A stretch of 64,000 nt of DNA, from the NCBI RefSeq assembly GCF_047511655.1, contig NC_133397.1, positions 45,832,001 to 45,896,000 on the forward strand, in the 5' to 3' direction. Of the stretch, positions 47,097 to 59,159 are shown in pieces; the first letter of the stretch is position 1; the number at the start of each line of letters is the position of its first letter. The DNA is from Castor canadensis. Lineage: Eukaryota > Chordata > Mammalia > Rodentia > Castoridae. The notes under the pieces were generated by a model, which did not search any database, had not been told where the DNA came from, and saw nothing but the letters and a program-made list of their open reading frames with translations. Made by a program: the position numbers and the translations under genes.

Positions 47097-48410
47097 TTTT
47101 TTTTTTTTTTACAGGAAATCAAGACTCTAATGAGAGCCTGTGCTGAAAATTTAACCAGTTTTGATCCAGGCATTTGTATGACTCTACCCAGTATCAATCT
47201 CTAGGATCTATTTGAAATCTTTTATCTCAACTATCTCCACTCTCTTGGGGTCATAAGGTTGTCTTTATGACCAACTGGAGGGTTAGCAGATGAGACATCT
47301 GCTCCTAACCCATACACCTGTGGTGCTACTTTAGGTTCCTGGTCTAGGGCAGCTGGGTTGACTATGGTCAAAAGTATGAGAATACATTATAAATTCTGGC
47401 AATTGTTTGGTGGACTGCCTTTAGATAAGTGTAGTTTAGCTTGTAAGGGGGAAGTTTGGAATTAACCCTTTGGGTAGAGGCAATCTAACCCTGATACTGG
47501 GTTGTCCACCAGACCTCACTCCAACTGGAACAGGGAAGGCTATCTATGCTCCCTTTATTCTCTCCCCATATGGGCTTTGAACAGAAGTATTTATTTTTCC
47601 CTTTGATTTTCTAAATTTCCACAAGGCAAAAACTGGCAAGCATCATATTCGACAGTTTGCAGTCCTGAAGTCTTGGTGACATTCATCACTAATTTAACTT
47701 GGTATCCACTTTTCACTCCCAGTATAATAACCCATGGTAACCACAACACAGCCCAAAGATGGATTGATCTTGTATCTGATGTCAGGAGGGCCCAAAGATC
47801 CCTTATGCCTTTTTCAGAGTTATTTTTAGATGTTCCTTGGGAGACCCATATACTTTGCATCAGTCCTCTTTCCCTTCTCCCTGGCTTTCCTTTATCAATC
47901 CTTTGGCTCACATGTAATGAGTCCACCCTTTCACAGCTTTTTGTATAGCTGTCTCAGTGATCAAGAGCATTTGATAGGGGCCTTCCTAGCTAGGTTGGAG
48001 CCTTGTCCTCCTTCCAAATCTTGATCAGCACAAGGTCAACAAGCTAGAAGTGATGAACTGTGAATTCAAGAGGTGGAGTCTGGGCAAGGAGTCCTTTTAG
48101 CCTTGGCTCTTGAACAAGGTTGTCTGGTTGCCATGGTGCTTGCTTTTTTCTCCCTGTGTCATTCTCACTGTCTTCTATAAAACAGTCTTGGGTCTGCCTA
48201 TGGCTTCCACAGAGAGGTGGGGCACCCAGGCAAAACAGGCCACCTGAAATCTGGTAGACCAAGTCTTCCCTCCACTGGGGCCCTGCTCCACACAGGCACA
48301 GAAATCCCAGACAACTATGAAAAATACACTCACTTGTCCAAACTTGAAGAATGGACTCAGAGACATGTGAAGTACAGCAAAAGCAAGATTTTAATGACAA
48401 TCTTGCACAA
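47097..48410 (-). pseudogene. processed (L1-mobilised) copy of an endogenous retroviral transcript
   Basis: The 16-base duplication tcatatttaaatttct lies at 47081-47096 and 48411-48426, and a poly-T run at 47095-47110 is the minus-strand poly(A) tail. Minus-strand, the copy begins at about 48410 in an R-like segment with the polyadenylation-signal variant ATTAAA (TCATTAAAATCTTG). It continues through U5-like sequence to a PBS-region-like 'GTCTGGGATTTCTGTGC' near 48296-48312. Just before the tail a second R-like segment occurs (TCATTAGAGTCTTG, about 47118-47131). R at both ends plus poly(A) without U3-U5 junctions is the structure of a viral mRNA, not of a provirus. An open stretch at 47591-47926 has a hydrophobic run (WAVLWLPWVIILGV) like an envelope leader, so the template was probably a spliced env-type message. 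At about 1.3 kb, most of env is missing and nothing intact is encoded. Confidence 0.7.
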
Positions 48411-48426
48411 TCATATTTAAATTTCT

Positions 48427-49740
48427 GTGCCATGATTTGTGCATCTGTTGGTCTACGTTTCTCTTTTATTTCCTGACATGTGGAGAACGTACTTCAGTAA
48501 CAGAGTCAACAATTCAGCAATAAACCAAACATTTGAATGAGTCTAAAAACAACTGGAACCCTTATCTGTCTCCCCACTAAGATTGTATGGGAACAAAATT
48601 CTGATTCCTAGTGGGATGATCCAGGAGCTTAACACTGGTTAATTTAGGGGATGGGCATGGGAAAGTAAGGAGAGTAGGAAGCTATGATGAAGGTGAGGTA
48701 GATATAGGAGATAATAGTGTGACAGAGTGCTAAATAGTTATAACAGAGAAATAGAGAATGGCTTGGGAAATACAGAAAAAAATTAAGGAAGAAAAGATTC
48801 TGACAAGAAGAAACCAAAAAAGAAAAAAAAATTAGATGAAAGAGGGGAAACAAGTTTATATTCTTCACTAGAGAAAAGTGTTCATATCCTTGCATTTTGT
48901 CTAAGTTAGTCCTTCTTGCCACGGTTGTTATGGAAACAGATTCAGGAGGACAGGGCTGCATCTCTGGAAGTTTTCGGACTTCCAAGTGGTTTTTCCAGTA
49001 AGGTTTTTGCACAGAAAGGAAATTCCTAGCTTAGGGTGTAAGTAAGCACCTTAGAAGGGGGCAGCTTAGACTATTTGATTGACACACTACAGGGGAAATT
49101 CTCTTAAAGCATTTTGTTGGTGGAGTTGTTTTGGGACTGCATGGCCACTGTAGATGGGGGGCAGCGGTGAGACTTCTTGTTGAAATGAAGAGAGATCATG
49201 AGTGCAGTTGTAGCTGCAGCCAACAGGTGGCAACTCAGAATGTGCGATACCCTCCACCTAAGATTCACGCTGCCTTCTGCTCCCAAGTTCACTGCTTTGG
49301 CCATGCAGTCACATAGAGTGCAGGACTCTTATCCAGCACTCACTGAGTGAGTACTGTGAAAGTATCTGTGAAGTGTCTGTGAAAGGTCTAAATCCTCACC
49401 ATCTTGCTGTGTCCACACTGAATCTCAGTTAGTCTCTGTCTCACCAACCCACAGTGCAGGTTTAAGGCTTGGTGCCTTCAGTCAGCCCACTTAGTCAAAG
49501 GTTTTCTCCAAGGTCAGATGAATTTGCCTCCATGTGCTAAATTGGCTGTGTGTTAGTCCTTGGGACTAAAACAGTCTTGCCCACTTAGCTGCTTTCTGAT
49601 CCTGTCTTTCTGGTCTGGGTGGCGATGCACAGAAGTCAGTCAGCATGGACAAGGTTTGCCTATCTACTTTTAGTCCTTCATGGAGTTGTCTTGGTGGCCC
49701 TTGAGAGTGGCTCTTGTGGTAAATAATTCAGGTCTGGAAA
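48427..49740 (-). mobile_element. older L1 continued: ORF1 start and 5' UTR-like region
   Basis: Resumes directly after the retroviral copy ('tgtgccatgatttgtgcatctgttggtctacg'). A purine-rich stretch (48640-48850) resembles in position and texture the ORF1/5' UTR boundary of the L1 at 12840-13030. A GC-richer part follows to about 49740 and is taken as 5' UTR. The outer boundary is uncertain. Confidence 0.45.
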
Positions 49741-49974
49741 GAAAAAAGAAAGCCAGTGTCCCTTTTTACATGTTTGTCAACCTCTTTAAATCTGGCTTAA
49801 GAAAAGACAATTAAACCAATTGCACTGCTATTTGGTTGAAGTAAAAGAGGAAAGTCCAGCTTTACATGTATAAATAGCTAGAAAAGGAGTGTGTGACCCC
49901 TGAAAGTTCTTGAGGACCTCACAGGCCTCAGATACACTTTGATGACCACTGACATTAAAATAAAATGATTAATG

Positions 49975-50130
49975 GTTGATGACTAGCTCTAGGTAATATA
50001 TATTTGGAGGGATAAAGGAGAGCAGTGGAGGGAATAAATTCAAGTATGATATATTTTATACATTGTAACAACTTTTGTAAATACCACAATGTATCCCCAC
50101 CCAACACAATAATAAAGAACAAATACACAG
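49975..50130 (+). repeat. 5'-truncated L1 3' end (older subfamily)
   Basis: 'gagggataaaggagagcagtggagg', 'caagtatgatatattttatacattgtaac', 'taccacaatgtatccccacccaacacaataataaag': near-identical wording to the tail at 28535, so both derive from one subfamily. Confidence 0.7.
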
Positions 50131-50249
50131 TTGCAATCATTAAAACAGCATAGTATTCACAGAAAAGGAGAAAAAAGATTAGTGGGAAGAAAAATAAAGA
50201 CCTTACTAGCAGACATATACATCCATACTCTTCATTGATAGATGACAAA

Positions 50250-51290
50250 CATGATGCTGTAGAGCTCTAGGGAAAGGATTGTCTTTTCAATAAATGGAAT
50301 TAGAATAATTGGAGACCATGAAATGCAACTGCACCCCCCTTCTACTGTATAAAAATCAATGCCTTGTGATTTTAAACCAGAATGATGAAAGTTTTAAAAG
50401 AATGGAGAAGAATATTATAATGTGTTCAGAGAAGGGAAGCTTCTTTAGTTTTTAACAAAAAAACAAAGCACTAACCATAAAGGTGAAGAATGATATTTTT
50501 GATTGCCTTAAGACTAAGTTCTTTCTTCAAAGTTATCCAGAGAGTTGAAAAGAAGTTATAGAATAGAGATGGGATTTGTAATTCACAGAATCAATAAAGG
50601 AAATTAAATGCAGATTATAGCAACCATACAGTAGAAAATATCCGAACAGCCAGCAGATAAATGGACAGTAGGTCCTCTTCATTAATCATCAAGAAATGAA
50701 AATTAAAGCCATAATAATATATCAATTCATATTCACCAAAATGTCTAATTGAAAAGACTGATTATGTAAGCATTAGAAATGATGAGACAAACAATGTATG
50801 CACATGTGAATAAATGAGAAAAAAAGAAATGATGAAAAGAAATGGGTGCTTTCATAAAGTTTGGAATTGTGCACTAAAAAGCTAAAGAGTCACCCTCCAT
50901 GACCCAACAATTTCATTTCTATGAATATACTCAACTTAAATTCATTCACAAGCAGAATCAAGAGATAAACATTCACAAGTTTATCAAGAGATAAACAAAA
51001 GATTTGCATAGCAGCCTCGTGAGTTACAGTCAATCAACAGTTGATTGGGTAATTTAAATATTTTATATTCACTCACAAGAACACTGTGACAGCAATGAGA
51101 ATGAACAGGTGATAGTTATATGTAAAAACTTGAATGAATGTCTGAAACTTACAAACATAATGTTGAGCAAAATAGACATATGAGAAAAGAATTATTATGG
51201 AAATAGATTTATACAACTAATTTTTCTCTATATATGCTGTATTTTAACAGTAAAGCAGTTTTTATAAAAATAGAACATCATTAATAGAAT
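50250..51290 (+). repeat. ancient L1M, ORF2 3' part, sense
   Basis: 'aaatatccgaacagccagcagataaatggacagtaggtcctcttcattaatcatcaagaaatgaaaattaaagcc', 'gacccaacaatttcatttctatgaatatac' and 'gtctgaaacttacaaacataatgttgagcaaaatagac' are typical of L1M ORF2 C-terminal/3' UTR sense sequence. No open frame survives. Contains the 39-base micro-insertion at 50786. Confidence 0.6.
50786..50824 (+). mobile_element. micro-insertion: last ~30 bases of a young L1 plus tail
   Basis: Insert 'gacaaacaatgtatgcacatgtgaataaatgag' plus A-rich tail equals only the terminal bases of the young L1 (compare 'acccaaacattgtatgcacatataaataaaa' at 23095). The perfect 11-base duplication agaaatgatga (50775-50785, 50825-50835) proves target-primed insertion into the old L1M. 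Confidence 0.85.
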
Positions 51291-52149
51291 AGGATTTATG
51301 ATCAAATACATACCAAAAGCCTATTGAAGTATTTAATATGAATATATCACTTATTCTTGAAAACAACCTCTCTTTTCTAAACAAATAACTAGAGGCATAA
51401 AAAGATTAAACAACATACCATAATTACAAGTGACAAACAAAAATAAGCATCATTTGCATTCAAGAGCATATAGAGTAGTTCATCTTATATGCATTACCTT
51501 GTTTAATCTGGTTAACTTTCAAGGAAGAGACAATTATTTCTATGTTATATGAGAAAAATGAGCCCTGAAGAATTTCAATCATATGCCTGGGTTTATAGAA
51601 TTTGGAGAAGTCATGCATCTGCTAACTACAATGCACTGCTTTCATTTAGTAAGAAAAACAGGTACCATTTTTATTTTTTACTCTATGCAAGTCCAAGTTT
51701 AAGAAATAAATTAACATCTTTGTTATGACAAGTAATTTGGTGAACAAAATATGCAATACTGAGCCACTGGACCTGTTTATTGTAAAATAAAAAGTGTATC
51801 CCTGTTTCCAAAACAATAACTAAGAAGTAACATGGCAACATGTGACTAATGATTTCACATTTGTGTTATTGGGCCTTTGAGATCTAAGCAGGACTAGTTG
51901 TGATAATTATGAAACCCACTTAGAAAAAACAGTGCAGATCAACAATCAAAGAAACAACCAACATGGCTTGTGGGGTACAGTGGGTAATTCTTTGGGACTG
52001 TAAGAAGCCATATAAGGAAGGTCTCAGGAAAGAAGAGGAGACTTTGCAATAGAGAAAGGGAGATAGAATAGTAAAGACACAAAAGTGAAGGGGAAAAATT
52101 AAGGCCAGAGAGAGAGAAATTTTAATTTTTTTAAAAAAATTTTTGTTAT
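51291..52149. other. no gene seen
   Basis: Possible highly decayed MIR/L2-type piece near 51490-51620, not secure. Confidence 0.3.
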
Positions 52150-52420
52150 CTCTAAATAAGGAAAAACAGGGCTGTAAAATAGGTACAGTGTAGAGGATAT
52201 TTATGGGAGGGGGAAGGGTGAATGGAGGAGATGAAGGTGAGGGAATATGGTTGATGAGCTTCATGTACATATGTAAAATAAAACAATGAAACCTCTTAGG
52301 GTAGAGAGGGGTTTGCAGAAGAGAGGGTGTGATCTAACCAATGTACAATGTAAGCCTATTTGGAATTGTCACAATGAACAACCCCTATACAAAAATTTAT
52401 CCTAACAAAAACATTTTTAG
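52150..52420 (+). repeat. LINE-like 3' end fragment
   Basis: 'gggtgaatggaggagatgaaggtgagggaatatgg', 'acatatgtaaaataaaacaatgaaacctcttagg', 'tgtcacaatgaacaacccctatac' with an A-rich ending. Related to the ending at 3440-3600, hence a dispersed polyadenylated family, probably an L1 3' UTR. Confidence 0.45.
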
Positions 52421-54479
52421 AAAGAAAAAAAAACACTAAGTAAAAATAAAAAGTTTTAAAACATAATTTCCATTATTTGATACATCAACTAGGATAATAA
52501 AGAAAATAATTAAATGACACCCCTCTGCCCAAAGAGGGAAGCAGGGGTACAAAATAGCTAATCAGAGACATGGGTGAGAACAGGCAACTCCATTCTGAAT
52601 TCTGCCAGTTTGTGGAATCAGATCACATTCTACATGACTCCCAGCATTTAATCACCACTTTTCTCTAACTTTCTCAGCCCAAATTGAAACATGCCATGCC
52701 ACATTCAGCATGGTATTACAATAAAATCACTTCTTCTAGCAACTTGCTTTGCAATTTGGGTGATTTGCAATTGGCTCAAACAGTAAAATAATGGGATGCC
52801 TGTTGGTGACCAAAAGGCTTAAAAACACCATTCACTTGCTTTCCTGCCCTGAAAATGAGTGGTTGGCCACCAAATTTCTTGTTTCAGAAGGGCCTGACTG
52901 CCACTATTCGAATAACTACTACACACAGTAGCTCTGATAATACTGACATCGAAGTACTTGGTGTAAGTTTTAAAAACAAGATGAGTTTCATCCAACATCT
53001 CTTACCATCTTCCTTTTGAGTCCCTTTAGCTGCACTTAAAATCTTTTTCAGCCAAGAGATGTTTAATCTTAGTGAGCAATTTCATTCAGACTCTTATTCT
53101 AAGAACTTTCCTCCCATCATTGGCATTTGTCTTGTGTGCCAACTCCATCCTGTGACACTTGTAAATTTTTATTTCCAGAGAAAAAAAATTAAGGTCATTT
53201 CTTACATGTGCACATGGTACCACAGGAAGCTCAACTGTTTTTTTAAAACTTGTAAAGTGGTAGAAATATCATCTCTGCCTTGTAACAGATCACCCCTGAA
53301 TATTCTCTAAAGAAACCCTAGCGATGTAGAAACAAAATGAATATTCTTCAAAACATTAAATTATAAAACTTATAAATGTTCTAAAATAGGAAGTAGACTT
53401 TTAAATACATTATTTACAATTAATATCATAAACTGAAAGGAATAGCACTGATTTATCTGTGATGTGGCACAAGTATTTTCCTCCCTCCTCTTGTCCTCAA
53501 AATTTTCTGTATTAGTTCTACATAATTTCTAACTTTTAGGAATCCATATAACTGGTGGCCAATATATCCTATCTGAAGCAGAAGGGCAGAAAAAAATCTT
53601 ATCCAAATTCACATCAAATGTATTTGCTGATGGAAAGCAAGAGAAGTAGGTAACTCTTAGGTAGAAAATCACTACCTCCAGCATTAGAAGTAATGGGACA
53701 ACTGACATTCTTTGTCTCTCACCCCAAGAAATTGACTGTGTTGAGCCCCATTAGAGAACAGGAAAGGGATCCAACTAAAGAAAAACTTCATGTATTACTT
53801 AGAGTTTCATTTATATAGCATCGGTTATGTATCTGTTTGTGCAGGAGAGAGCATTTACCTTTCCTGATATCATTGGTAACAAGGGAAAGAGAAAGAATAT
53901 TACCTTTTTTGGCACATTGTGTGGCTATAAGTATCAAATCAGTCAGCCTACATCAATCATATTCATAATAAGGTCAATTAGTGGTATAGACAAAGAGAAT
54001 AGTTCTTAACTAGGAAACATATGCTAATGTATGAATTAATTTTTGATTGTCACAACTGGAAGGTTCTACTAAATTCCAGTGGAGACAGGTCAAGTGTATT
54101 AAACATCCTATAATGCATAGGATATCCCCAATGACAAAGAACTATCCAGTAATAGTCACTAGTAACAAGGTTGAGAAACCCTTGCTTAGGGAAATATCTG
54201 TGTATATAAATGATAGGCTGTTTAAAATTGAGTACACATGTGTTATCAAGTAGAATAAGATTTGTTTGAAAGCCAAAGGCACATACTGGCCATAGTTTGT
54301 AGGTTTGTGTATTTCTATGCTAAAGCATATACTAAAGGAATCAGACATTCTTTATTTGTCCTGTCATTTTAAAATGAAAAATATTGTTCTGATATAGCAC
54401 CAGAAACATGATTTGACAATGTTGGAATTACAAGCTTGAGTCACCACATCTAGCATAAATGCCAGATAAAATGGATCTC
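52421..54479. other. mostly unique stretch, no gene seen
   Basis: No domain-bearing frame, RNA gene or named repeat. Confidence 0.4.
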
Positions 54480-54897
54480 ATTTAAATGAAACTTCTGTTC
54501 CTCAAAAACGCTGTTAAGAAAATTAAAATATTCTACCATATTGGAAGAAAATATTTACAAGATATATAATCTTATAAAGGACTTTTATTCAGAATATATT
54601 TTAAAATATCAGAATTCAAAGATAAAAGGAACTATCTCAATTTAAAAATTGCAAAAAATTTGAAAAGACATTTTACTGAAGATATCAAATAGGCATAAAT
54701 AAAGATGTTCAACATCATTAATAATTAGGATAATACAAATTGAAATCATTAAAGAGGTACTATTTTGCATCTATTATAATATCTAAAATTACAAAGACTG
54801 GTCATATGAAGTGTTGGACAAAACGTAGAGCAACCAGTACTCTCATCCATTGCTGATAAGGACATAAAATGGTACAACCATGTGGGAAAACAGTTTA
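54480..54897 (+). repeat. ancient L1M sense, left part
   Basis: 'gaaaagacattttactgaagatatcaaataggc', 'gatgttcaacatcattaataattagg', 'acaaattgaaatcattaaagaggtactattttgc' and 'gtgttggacaaaacgtagagcaaccagtactctcatccattgctg' are classic L1M ORF2 C-terminal sense sequence. Split at 54898 by a young L1 and resumes at 56508. Confidence 0.8.
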
Positions 54898-56507
54898 TTT
54901 ATTTTTTTTATTGTTTTATTATTCATAGGTGCATACAAGGCTTGGGTCATTTCTCCCCACTCCCCCCACCCCCTCAATACCCGGCAGAAAGTATTTTGCC
55001 CTTATCTCTAATTTTGTTAAAGAGAGAGTATAAGCAATAATAGGAAGGAACAAGGGCTTTTGCTGGTTGAGATAAGGATAGTTATACAGGGAGTTGACTC
55101 ACATTAATTTCCTGTGCATGGGTGTTACCTTCTAGGTTAATTCTTTCTGATCTAACCTTTTCTCTAGTTCCTGGTCCCCTTTTCCTATTGGCCTCAGTTG
55201 CTTTTAAGGTATCTGCTTTAGTTTCTCTGCGTTAAGGGCAACAAATGCTAGCTAATTTTTTAGGTGTCTTACCTATCCTCACCCCTCCCTTGTGTGCTCT
55301 TGCTTTTATCATGTGCTCAAAGTCCAATCCCCGTGTTGTGTTTGCCTTTGATCTAATGTCCACATATGAGGGAGAACATAAGATTTTTGGTCTTTTGGGC
55401 CAAGCCAACCTCACTCTGAATGATGTTCTCCAATTCCATCCATTTACCAGCGAATGATAACATTTCATTCTTCTTCATGGCTGCATAAAATTCCATTGTG
55501 TATAGATACCACATTTTCTTAATCCATTCCATTAAGCCAAGATGGTGGGGCATCTTGGCTGTTTCTATAACTTGGCTATTGTGAATAGTGCTGCAATAAA
55601 CATGGGTGTACAGGTGCCTCTGGAGTAACCTGTGTCACAGTCTTTTGGGTATATCCCCAAGAGTGGTATTGCTGGATCAAATGGTAGATCAATGTTCAGC
55701 TTTTTAAGTAGCCTCCAAATTTTTTTCCAGAGTGGTTGTACTAGTTTACATTCCCACCAGCAGTGTAAAAGGGTTCCTTTTTCCCCGCATCCTCGCCAAC
55801 ACCTGTTGTTGGTGGTGTTGCTAATGATGGCTATTCTAACAGGGGTGAGATGGAATCTTAGTGTGGTTTTAATTTGCATTTCCTTTATTGCTAGTGATGG
55901 TGAGCATTTTTTCATGTGTTTTTTGGCCATTTGAATTTCTTCTTTTGAGAAAGTTCTGTTTAGTTTACGTGCCCATTTCTTTATTGGTTCATTAGTTTTG
56001 GGAGAATTTAGTTTTTTAAGTTCTCTATATATTCTGGTTATCAGTCCTTTGTCTAATGTGTAGCTGGCAAATATTTTCTCCCACTCTGTGGGTGGTCTCT
56101 TCAGTTTAGAGACCATTTCTTTTGATGAACAGAGCTTTTTAGCTTTATGAGGTCCCATTTATCTATGCTATCTCTTAGTTGCTGTGCTGCTGGGGTTTCG
56201 TTGAGAAAATTCTTACCTATACCTACTAATTCCAGAGTATTTCCTACTCTTTCCTGTATCAACTTCAGAGTTCGGGGTCTGATATTAAGATCCCTGATCC
56301 ATTTTGAATTAATATTGGTATAGGGTGATATACATGGATCTAGTTTCAGTTTTTTGCAGACTGCTAACCAGTGTTCCCAGCAGTTTTTGTTGAAGAGGCT
56401 GTCTTTTCTCCATCGTATATTTTTAGCTCCTTTGTCAAAGACAAGTTGGTTATAGTTGTGTTGCTTCATATCTGGGTCCTCTATTCTGTTCCACTGGTCT
56501 TCACGTC
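54898..56507 (-). mobile_element. 5'-truncated young L1 with clear target duplication
   Basis: Antisense element: poly-T rich left end, young 3' UTR (54920-55220), then the ORF2 C-terminal part. Minus-strand pieces are 56101-56469 ([20 protein letters not shown]...), 55565-56158 ([54 protein letters not shown]) and 55353-55553 (WYLYTMEFYAAMKKNEM). They lie in overlapping different frames, so one or two frameshifts interrupt ORF2. aaacagttta flanks it (54888-54897, 56508-56517). It is inserted into old L1M. Confidence 0.93.
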
Positions 56508-57225
56508 AAACAGTTTAATTTATATCTATGGAAGATTTGGAAATCTATGCCAGATGTAGTGATTCAGGCTTGTAATTCCAACATTCTAGAAGTAGAGACA
56601 GGAGAATCATGAGTTCAAGGTCAGTCTGGGCTACAGAGGGAGATCCTGTCTCAAAAACCTAAAGGCTGGGGATATAGCTCAGTGGTAGAGCATTTGCCTA
56701 GCACATGCAAAACTCTGGGTTCAGTCTCTAACACCATAAGTAAACAAAAGAGTTATTTTCCAAAATCCAGAAACTAGAAACATTTCAAATGTCCATCAAT
56801 AAGTAAACAAAAACCAAGCTATGGCATACCAATACCATCAACATCACACAGCAATCAAAAATGGTTAATACACCCAACAATATGGATGGATCTAAAAATA
56901 ATTTTGCCAAATGAATGAAGTCATAAAAAGAGTACATACCATACGATTCTATTGATAAAAATTTCAAATAATGCAAAATGATGTATAGTAACAGTGCTTT
57001 CCGGAGAACAAAGGGAGAGGGACATTGAAGAAGGCCTGGAGGGAAGGATGACGAAGGGCACAAGGAAACTTTTGGAGATTGTAGATACGTTTATGAACTC
57101 AATGGTGGAAAATATTCTTATGTATCTACACATGTCACAATAATACAGTTGTACATTATAAATATATGGAAGCTTATTGCATCTCGATTATATCTCAATA
57201 AAACAGTTAAAATACATTTTCAAAA
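56508..57225 (+). repeat. ancient L1M sense, right part with 3' UTR
   Basis: 'atttcaaatgtccatcaataagtaaac', 'aatatggatggatctaaaaataattttgcc', 'agaacaaagggagagggacattgaag' and 'attgcatctcgattatatctcaataaaac' follow L1M 3' sequence in sense. A composite SINE interrupts it at 56549. Confidence 0.75.
56549..56742 (+). repeat. composite B1 + ID SINE
   Basis: A B1-like unit (56549-56655: 'gccagatgtagtgattcaggcttgtaattccaacattctag...gttcaaggtcagtctgggctacagagggagatcctgtctc') is joined to an ID unit (56664-56742: 'ggctggggatatagctcagtggtagagcatttgcctagcac...gggttcagtctctaacacc'). The order B1 then ID equals the B1-dID design known from several non-muroid rodents. The ID A box (tagctcagtggtag) and B box are well kept. 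Confidence 0.85.
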
Positions 57226-57459
57226 AATTCTTCAAAACCTTTATCATGTATTGTTCTCAGACTTTTTATAGCAAACCTGGAACCATCATTTGATCCATTA
57301 GCTGCCGTATAGCAGCAAACACTCTTGATCTGCCAATTAAGCCAAGTGGAGACCTAAGTAAACCTCTTTAAACAAAGATTAACATAGTTTTTTATGTGAT
57401 AATCAAACAGTATCTCAAAAAATTTCATATAATTGCACATTAAAATATTACTCAACTTT

Positions 57460-57535
57460 GGCCTAGGTATGTAGTTAAGTGGTAGAACACTTGCTTATCA
57501 TGTGTGAGGCCCCAAGTTCAATTCCCAGCTCCTAA
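57460..57535 (+). repeat. ID SINE
   Basis: 'ggcctaggtatgtagttaagtggtagaacacttgcttatcatgtgtgaggccccaagttcaattcccagctcc', with its tail grown into an AAAT/GATA simple repeat. Confidence 0.88.
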
Positions 57536-57574
57536 ATAAATAAATAAATGATGATAGATAGATAGATAGATAAG
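57533..57574. repeat. (AAAT)n(GATA)n microsatellite
   Basis: SINE tail expanded as AAAT units, then GATA units; likely polymorphic. Confidence 0.9.
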
Positions 57575-57799
57575 ATCACTTGAATCCTTACTGTGTAAGC
57601 TTCAAACTCAATCAACTAATGATTACTGAAAACCAATATATGTAATTCATCTTAATTATAAACTATTGTTCCTATTCTCAAGAATCCTCAAAATCATTTA
57701 AGAAACAAAACTACAAAACTGTTCATAAAATAAAAAGGGAAATTGTTATTTCAACAGACTTTTCATGATTTGAATAATAAGAAGTCTGTATCTAGGAAC

Positions 57800-58270
57800 T
57801 GGTGTTTGACTGAGATGTATTCATTCATTTATTTGACATATGCTTATTGTGTGTCTGCTCTATATAAAATACTATTTAAGTGCTAGAGTTACAGCAGGGT
57901 AGAAAACATCTGTCATGAGGCCACACCTTATGAAGTATATGTTGCAACAGAAGCTTGAAAATTATATGTGCTGTTAGACACTGAGTGCTAAGGAGAAAAT
58001 AGAGCAAAAATAAAAGAAATGAATATCTGAGTGGGGAAAGGAGGAAGAGGTCACAGTTTTAAATAGATAGTAGGGGTTCTCAATCCTCACTTAGAGGGTA
58101 GTGTTCAAGCAAAGACATGAAAGAGAAAAGAGTAATAATGTGGATAACTAGGGAAGAATGCTCTAACAGGAATAGCCAGGTCACTCTGAAGATAAGATCA
58201 GAAAAGGAAAAGTTCAGATCTTGTATGACCTTGAAAAAGGTGGACTTCTTTCAAGCCAGGAAATTCTATA
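57800..58270 (+). repeat. L2 LINE fragment, sense
   Basis: 'ttgacatatgcttattgtgtgtctgctc...aagtgctagagttacagcagggtagaaaac' and later 'cagatcttgtatgaccttgaaaaaggtggacttc' match the L2 3' region from memory ('..atcatgtagggccttgtaggcc..'). Non-coding relic; continues at 59160. Confidence 0.6.
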
Positions 58271-58271
58271 G

Positions 58272-58497
58272 AATAATTTCTTTTTCAATACTGGGCCTTG
58301 AACTCAGCACCTCACACATTGTAGGCAGCTGCTCTACCACTTGAGCCAAAAAGAGCCTGGCCCTTTTTGCTTTTGTTGTTTTTCAGATAGATTCTTGCAC
58401 TTTTTGCCCAGGCCCACCATGTGACTTTGATCCTTCTACTTATGTCTCCTGTGTAGCTGGGATCACAAGCATGCACCATCACACCTGGTTTATTTTT
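58272..58497 (-). repeat. composite SINE (B1-like + ID-like), antisense
   Basis: Plus-strand order is antisense ID ('ctgggccttgaactcagcacctcacac..gcagctgctctaccacttgagcc') then antisense B1-like ('ttcagatagattcttgcac..tgcccaggcccaccatgtgac..gtgtagctgggatcacaagcatgcacc'), so on the minus strand B1 precedes ID, as at 56549 and 62990. It interrupts L2. Confidence 0.8.
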
Positions 58498-58599
58498 TAC
58501 AGATTATTATGGCTGTTGAATAAGAACAGGACAGGAAGAATGAGTCAGTAGGCTTTGTCACAATCTAGGCAAAAGACAATAGTTGTGGGATACAATCCC

Positions 58600-59155
58600 T
58601 AAGATCCCTATCAATGATCCTTGGCTCCTATTGTTAATACCTATGTGTAATCTCCTCCCCGCACCCCCGGGTATGAAAACTCTGACTTGCCTCTAACCAA
58701 TATAACATAGCAAAGGCAAGGAGTCATGATAAAGAGACATTATTTGCCAGAGATGATGGCATGTCATTACTACAATTTCTTTGCTACAAATATAAGACTT
58801 CACTTTGCTAACAGAGGGCCTGGAGAGATTGCCCCTCACCAACCTTGAAGGAGTAAGCTGTCATGAAGTAAATGGCCATGTTGAAGAGCCCTTGTAGTAA
58901 GAATCAACAGAAGCCTTCACATAGCTGAGAGTAGACTCCAAAAATTAAACAACCCAACGACACTTAGAAGAAAATCTTTCCTCAGTTCAGCCTCGTGGAG
59001 CCTGCTGCCTTGCTTCCAATGTCCACACTGGAACCTAAAGAAGTGAAACCCTGAAGTAGGTAGCCCGGCAAGGCTATTCCCAGCTTTCTGATCTATAAAA
59101 CCAAAGATGATAACTGATAATACAGTGGTAATTTGTTACATGGCAATAACAATTA
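58600..59155 (+). repeat. MLT1-like MaLR LTR
   Basis: 'gagagattgcccctcaccaaccttgaaggagtaagctgtcatgaagtaaatggcc', 'tttcctcagttcagcctcgtggagcctgctgcc' and the ending 'acagtggtaatttgttacatggcaataacaattaatatg' match sense MLT1-type LTR wording ('..gtggtaatttgttac.gcagcaatagaaaac..'). It is inserted within L2. Confidence 0.65.
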
Positions 59156-59159
59156 ATAT

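Noticed and set aside
48044..48433. 129-codon minus-strand frame at the 5' end of the retroviral copy
   Set aside because: It starts in the flanking L1 beyond the target duplication and crosses R-U5/leader-like sequence, which is noncoding in retroviruses; no domain seen.
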